NCBI RefSeq assembly: GCF_000263715.2
Contig: NZ_CM001514.1
Span: forward strand, 5,270,498 to 5,334,497
DNA: 64,000 bases
Source of the DNA: Pseudomonas synxantha BG33R
GTDB lineage: Bacteria > Pseudomonadota > Gammaproteobacteria > Pseudomonadales > Pseudomonadaceae
Reading direction: 5' to 3'
Part shown: positions 61,431 through 64,000 of the stretch, one piece after another
How the letters are laid out: every line of letters starts with the position of its first letter
Numbering within the stretch: the stretch's first letter is position 1
Notes under the pieces: generated by a model
The model's database searches: none
Seen by the model: only the letters and a program-made list of their open reading frames with translations
Told to the model about the DNA's origin: nothing
Translations under genes and position numbers: made by a program

Positions 61431-63353
61431 TTACTTCTTCTGGTCTTCTTTGACTTCTTCGAACTCGGCATCGACAACATCGTCGTGCTTGGCTTCTGGC
61501 TCTGCCTGCTGCGCAGCACCATCAGCCGGCTGGCCTTGTTCGGCGTACATTTTCTGAGCGACCGGTGCGGAGACTTTCGAAAGCTCCTCGATCTTGGCTT
61601 CGATGGCAGCCTTGTCGTCACCTTTGATGGCGGCTTCCAAGGCAACCAAGGCCGCTTCGATTGCGGTTTTCTCTTCTTCGGTCACTTTGTCGCCAGCATC
61701 AGCGATCATCTTGCGAGTGGAGTGAACCAGCGCATCACCCTGGTTACGGGCGCCAGCCAGCTCAGCAAACTTGGCATCCGCATCAGCGTTGGCTTCAGCA
61801 TCACGAATCATCTGTTGAATTTCTTCATCAGACAGACCGGAGTTGGCCTTGATGGTGATCTTCTGCTCTTTGCCGGTTGCCTTGTCTTTCGCGCCGACGT
61901 GCAGGATGCCGTTGGCGTCGATGTCGAAGGTCACTTCGATTTGTGGCACGCCACGTGGTGCTGGTGGAATCTCAGCCAGGTCGAACTTGCCCAGGGACTT
62001 GTTCTGCGCGGCTTGCTTGCGCTCACCTTGCAGCACGTGAATGGTCACGGCGCCCTGGTTGTCATCGGCAGTCGAGAACACCTGGGATTTCTTGGTAGGA
62101 ATCGTGGTGTTTTTCTCGATCAGCGCAGTCATCACGCCACCCATGGTTTCGATACCCAGGGTCAGCGGGCTCACGTCCAGCAGCAATACGTCTTTTACGT
62201 CACCGGCCAATACCGCACCCTGGATGGCAGCACCCATGGCAACAGCTTCGTCCGGGTTCACGTCTTTACGTGCTTCTTTGCCGAAGAACTCGGTTACCAG
62301 CTTCTGAACCAGCGGCATACGGGTCTGACCGCCGACCAGGATCACGTCGTTGATCGAGCCAACGTCGATACCGGAGTCTTTCAGTGCGATACGGCAAGGC
62401 TCGATGGTGCGCTGAACCAGGTCTTCAACCAGAGCTTCGAGCTTGGAGCGCGAGATTTTCACGTTCAAGTGCTTAGGACCGGTAGCGTCTGCAGTGATGT
62501 ACGGCAGGTTGACGTCGGTCGACTGAGCGGAAGACAGCTCGATCTTGGCTTTTTCAGCGGCTTCTTTCAGGCGCTGCATGGCCAGCGGGTCACCCTTGAG
62601 GTTCATGCCGCTTTCTTTCTTGAATTCGTCTACCAGGTAGTCGATCAGACGGATGTCAAAGTCTTCACCACCCAGGAAGGTGTCACCGTTGGTGGCCAAC
62701 ACTTCGAACTGGTGCTCGCCGTCAACTTCTGCGATCTCGATCACGGAGACGTCAAAAGTACCGCCACCCAGGTCGTAGACGATCACAGTGTGGTCGCCCT
62801 TGGCCTTGTCCATGCCGTAAGCCAGAGCGGCTGCGGTTGGCTCGTTGATGATACGTTTTACGTCCAGACCCGCGATGCGGCCGGCGTCTTTGGTTGCCTG
62901 ACGCTGACTGTCGTTGAAGTAGGCAGGAACGGTGATCACCGCTTCAGTCACTGCTTCACCGAGGTAGTCTTCGGCAGTCTTCTTCATCTTTTTCAAGATT
63001 TCAGCCGAGATTTGCGGCGGCGACATTTTCTGGCCGTTTACTTCAACCCAGGCGTCACCGTTGTCAGCCTTGGCGATTTTGTAAGGGACCATCTTGATGT
63101 CTTTCTGTACGACTTCTTCGTCGAACTTACGACCGATCAGACGCTTTACCGCGTACAGGGTGTTGTGCGGGTTGGTCACCGCCTGACGCTTGGCCGATTG
63201 ACCGACGAGGATTTCACCGTCGTTGGCGTAAGCGATGATCGACGGAGTGGTACGTGCGCCTTCGGCGTTTTCGATAACTTTTGCAACGCCGTTTTCCAGC
63301 ACGGAGACGCAGGAGTTGGTGGTCCCCAGGTCAATACCGATAATTTTGCCCAT
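61431..63353 (-). CDS. dnaK: Chaperone protein DnaK (Hsp70)
   Basis: 640 residues. Nucleotide-binding domain: [11 protein letters not shown] at the N-terminus, the phosphate-2 loop [11 protein letters not shown], and the late adenosine motif [10 protein letters not shown]. The linker [15 protein letters not shown] leads to the substrate-binding domain, followed by a helical lid and a flexible tail ending in an acidic [12 protein letters not shown]-driven chaperone of the heat-shock response; together with DnaJ and GrpE it also tunes sigma32. A sigma32-type promoter lies directly upstream, overlapping the grpE stop. Confidence 0.99.
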   Translation of the reverse strand: MGKIIGIDLGTTNSCVSVLENGVAKVIENAEGARTTPSIIAYANDGEILVGQSAKRQAVTNPHNTLYAVKRLIGRKFDEEVVQKDIKMVPYKIAKADNGDAWVEVNGQKMSPPQISAEILKKMKKTAEDYLGEAVTEAVITVPAYFNDSQRQATKDAGRIAGLDVKRIINEPTAAALAYGMDKAKGDHTVIVYDLGGGTFDVSVIEIAEVDGEHQFEVLATNGDTFLGGEDFDIRLIDYLVDEFKKESGMNLKGDPLAMQRLKEAAEKAKIELSSAQSTDVNLPYITADATGPKHLNVKISRSKLEALVEDLVQRTIEPCRIALKDSGIDVGSINDVILVGGQTRMPLVQKLVTEFFGKEARKDVNPDEAVAMGAAIQGAVLAGDVKDVLLLDVSPLTLGIETMGGVMTALIEKNTTIPTKKSQVFSTADDNQGAVTIHVLQGERKQAAQNKSLGKFDLAEIPPAPRGVPQIEVTFDIDANGILHVGAKDKATGKEQKITIKANSGLSDEEIQQMIRDAEANADADAKFAELAGARNQGDALVHSTRKMIADAGDKVTEEEKTAIEAALVALEAAIKGDDKAAIEAKIEELSKVSAPVAQKMYAEQGQPADGAAQQAEPEAKHDDVVDAEFEEVKEDQKK

Positions 63354-63432
63354 GATTTACTCTCCCGAACTTTGAATTTGGTTGCCGCAGCAGTTGTGGC
63401 TAACTGCGGTAGCACTTAAACGCTTGACTTAT

Positions 63433-63460
63433 AGATGGGGGCCTTGCGGCGGATTTCAAG
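63433..63460 (-). promoter_or_regulatory. Heat-shock (sigma32) promoter of dnaK
   Basis: On the minus strand CTTGAA (63460-63455), 14 nt, then CCCCATCT (63440-63433): almost exact sigma32 consensus. The -35 overlaps the grpE TGA (63458-63456). Transcription should start near 63425, leaving a leader of about 70 nt that contains a CCGCAG / CTGCGG stem-loop (63385-63409). Confidence 0.92.
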
Positions 63461-64000
63461 CCTGCTCATCAATAGAAGGTGCAGCGGGTGCAGGAGCCTT
63501 GCTCACCACCACCATTGCCGGGCGCATCAAGCGACCATTGAGCTGGTAACCCTTCTGGAACACCTTCATCACGCTGTTAGGCTCCAGGTCGTGGCTTTCC
63601 TGCATGGCCATGGCCTGGTGATGCTCGGCGTTGAACGGCTCGCCGCCTTGCGGATCGATCGCTTCCAGCTGATAACGCTTCAGGGTGTCCTGGAACATTT
63701 TCAGCGTCAGCTCGATGCCTTCACGCATTGGGCGGATGTTTTCGTCGGCCGGGTCAGACAACTCAAGACCACGTTCAAGACTGTCGATGATCGGCAGCAG
63801 ATCGCCAGCGAATTTTTCCAGCGCGAATTTGTGAGCCTTTTCTACGTCCTGCTCGGCACGGCGGCGGACGTTCTGCAGATCGGCGGCAACACGCAACGAT
63901 TGATCCTGCGCAGCGGACAATTGCTCTTCGAGCACTTGCACGCGGGTGGCCAGCTCATCACCGGCAGCCGCATTGGCGTCTGGAGTTTGCGTATCCTGCG
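63456..64000 (-). CDS. grpE: Nucleotide exchange factor GrpE (N-terminus cut by window edge)
   Basis: The frame stays open to the right edge, so the true start is outside; about 181 residues are visible. From the edge it reads acidic, low-complexity [15 protein letters not shown], then the long coiled-coil helix ([19 protein letters not shown]), [21 protein letters not shown], and the C-terminal beta domain (HHQAMAM ... [20 protein letters not shown]). GrpE releases ADP from DnaK and acts as a thermosensor. A GTG at 63941 is inside the coiled coil and is not the start. Confidence 0.96.
   Translation of the reverse strand, partial: QDTQTPDANAAAGDELATRVQVLEEQLSAAQDQSLRVAADLQNVRRRAEQDVEKAHKFALEKFAGDLLPIIDSLERGLELSDPADENIRPMREGIELTLKMFQDTLKRYQLEAIDPQGGEPFNAEHHQAMAMQESHDLEPNSVMKVFQKGYQLNGRLMRPAMVVVSKAPAPAAPSIDEQA

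Overview
The window is a stretch of core chromosome from a Pseudomonas, most probably of the P. fluorescens group. The gene order (msrPQ, pssA, ilvIHC, mrcB, prrF1, hmuTUV, dksA-gluQ, cbrXAB-crcZ, pcnB-folK-panBC, pgi, acs, pnp-rpsO-truB-rbfA-infB-nusA-rimP, two tRNAs, secG-tpiA-glmM-folP-ftsH-rlmE, greA-carBA-dapB-dnaJ-dnaK-grpE) is the order I recall for pseudomonads. CbrA/CbrB, CrcZ and PrrF are Pseudomonas-type regulators, and two REP-pair elements are of the P. fluorescens type. I see no phage, transposase, CRISPR array, toxin-antitoxin pair or defence cluster. Almost every kilobase is explained by housekeeping genes, and no broken gene was found. msrQ (left edge) and grpE (right edge) are cut by the window.

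Layout. 1-6.3 kb: periplasmic methionine sulfoxide repair (msrPQ), phosphatidylserine synthase, and the branched-chain amino acid operon ilvI-ilvH-ilvC with a leader of about 270 nt. 6.3-12.3 kb: the PBP1b operon (mrcB, TPR lipoprotein lpoP, yqcC), an APH-like/AAA kinase fusion, and small pentapeptide and TfoX-C proteins. 12.4-15.4 kb: an iron/haem block with the Fur-regulated sRNA PrrF1 and a Fur-type promoter ahead of hmuTUV. 15.4-19.3 kb: a Rieske protein, sfsA, an aminotransferase, dksA and gluQ. 19.4-24.5 kb: cbrX-cbrA-cbrB followed by crcZ, with an exact CbrB enhancer motif, a sigma54 promoter and six A-rich Hfq/Crc decoy motifs. 24.6-36.7 kb: pcnB, folK, panBC, pgi, acs, an rRNA methyltransferase and a large DUF748/AsmA-like envelope protein. 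36.9-37.8 kb: a two-BON-domain periplasmic protein with its own sigma54-type promoter and a paired upstream site.

37.8-54.5 kb is the translation and RNA-processing superoperon plus tRNA-fMet, tRNA-Leu(GAG), secG, tpiA, glmM, folP, ftsH, rlmE, yhbY and greA. 54.4-64 kb holds carB, carA, dapB, dnaJ, dnaK and grpE. dnaK has a near-consensus sigma32 promoter overlapping the grpE stop codon, and carA has a leader with a terminator hairpin inside a 30-codon reading frame.

How they connect. CbrAB drives crcZ, CrcZ sequesters Hfq/Crc, and acs in this same window carries a CA motif on its ribosome binding site, so the circuit and a likely target lie about 6 kb apart. I did not find a clearly undescribed multi-gene system. 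The most original observations are regulatory: the sigma54-type BON gene with twin palindromes, the carA leader, the hairpin abutting the DUF4149 start codon, and the GTAACA cluster ahead of panB.
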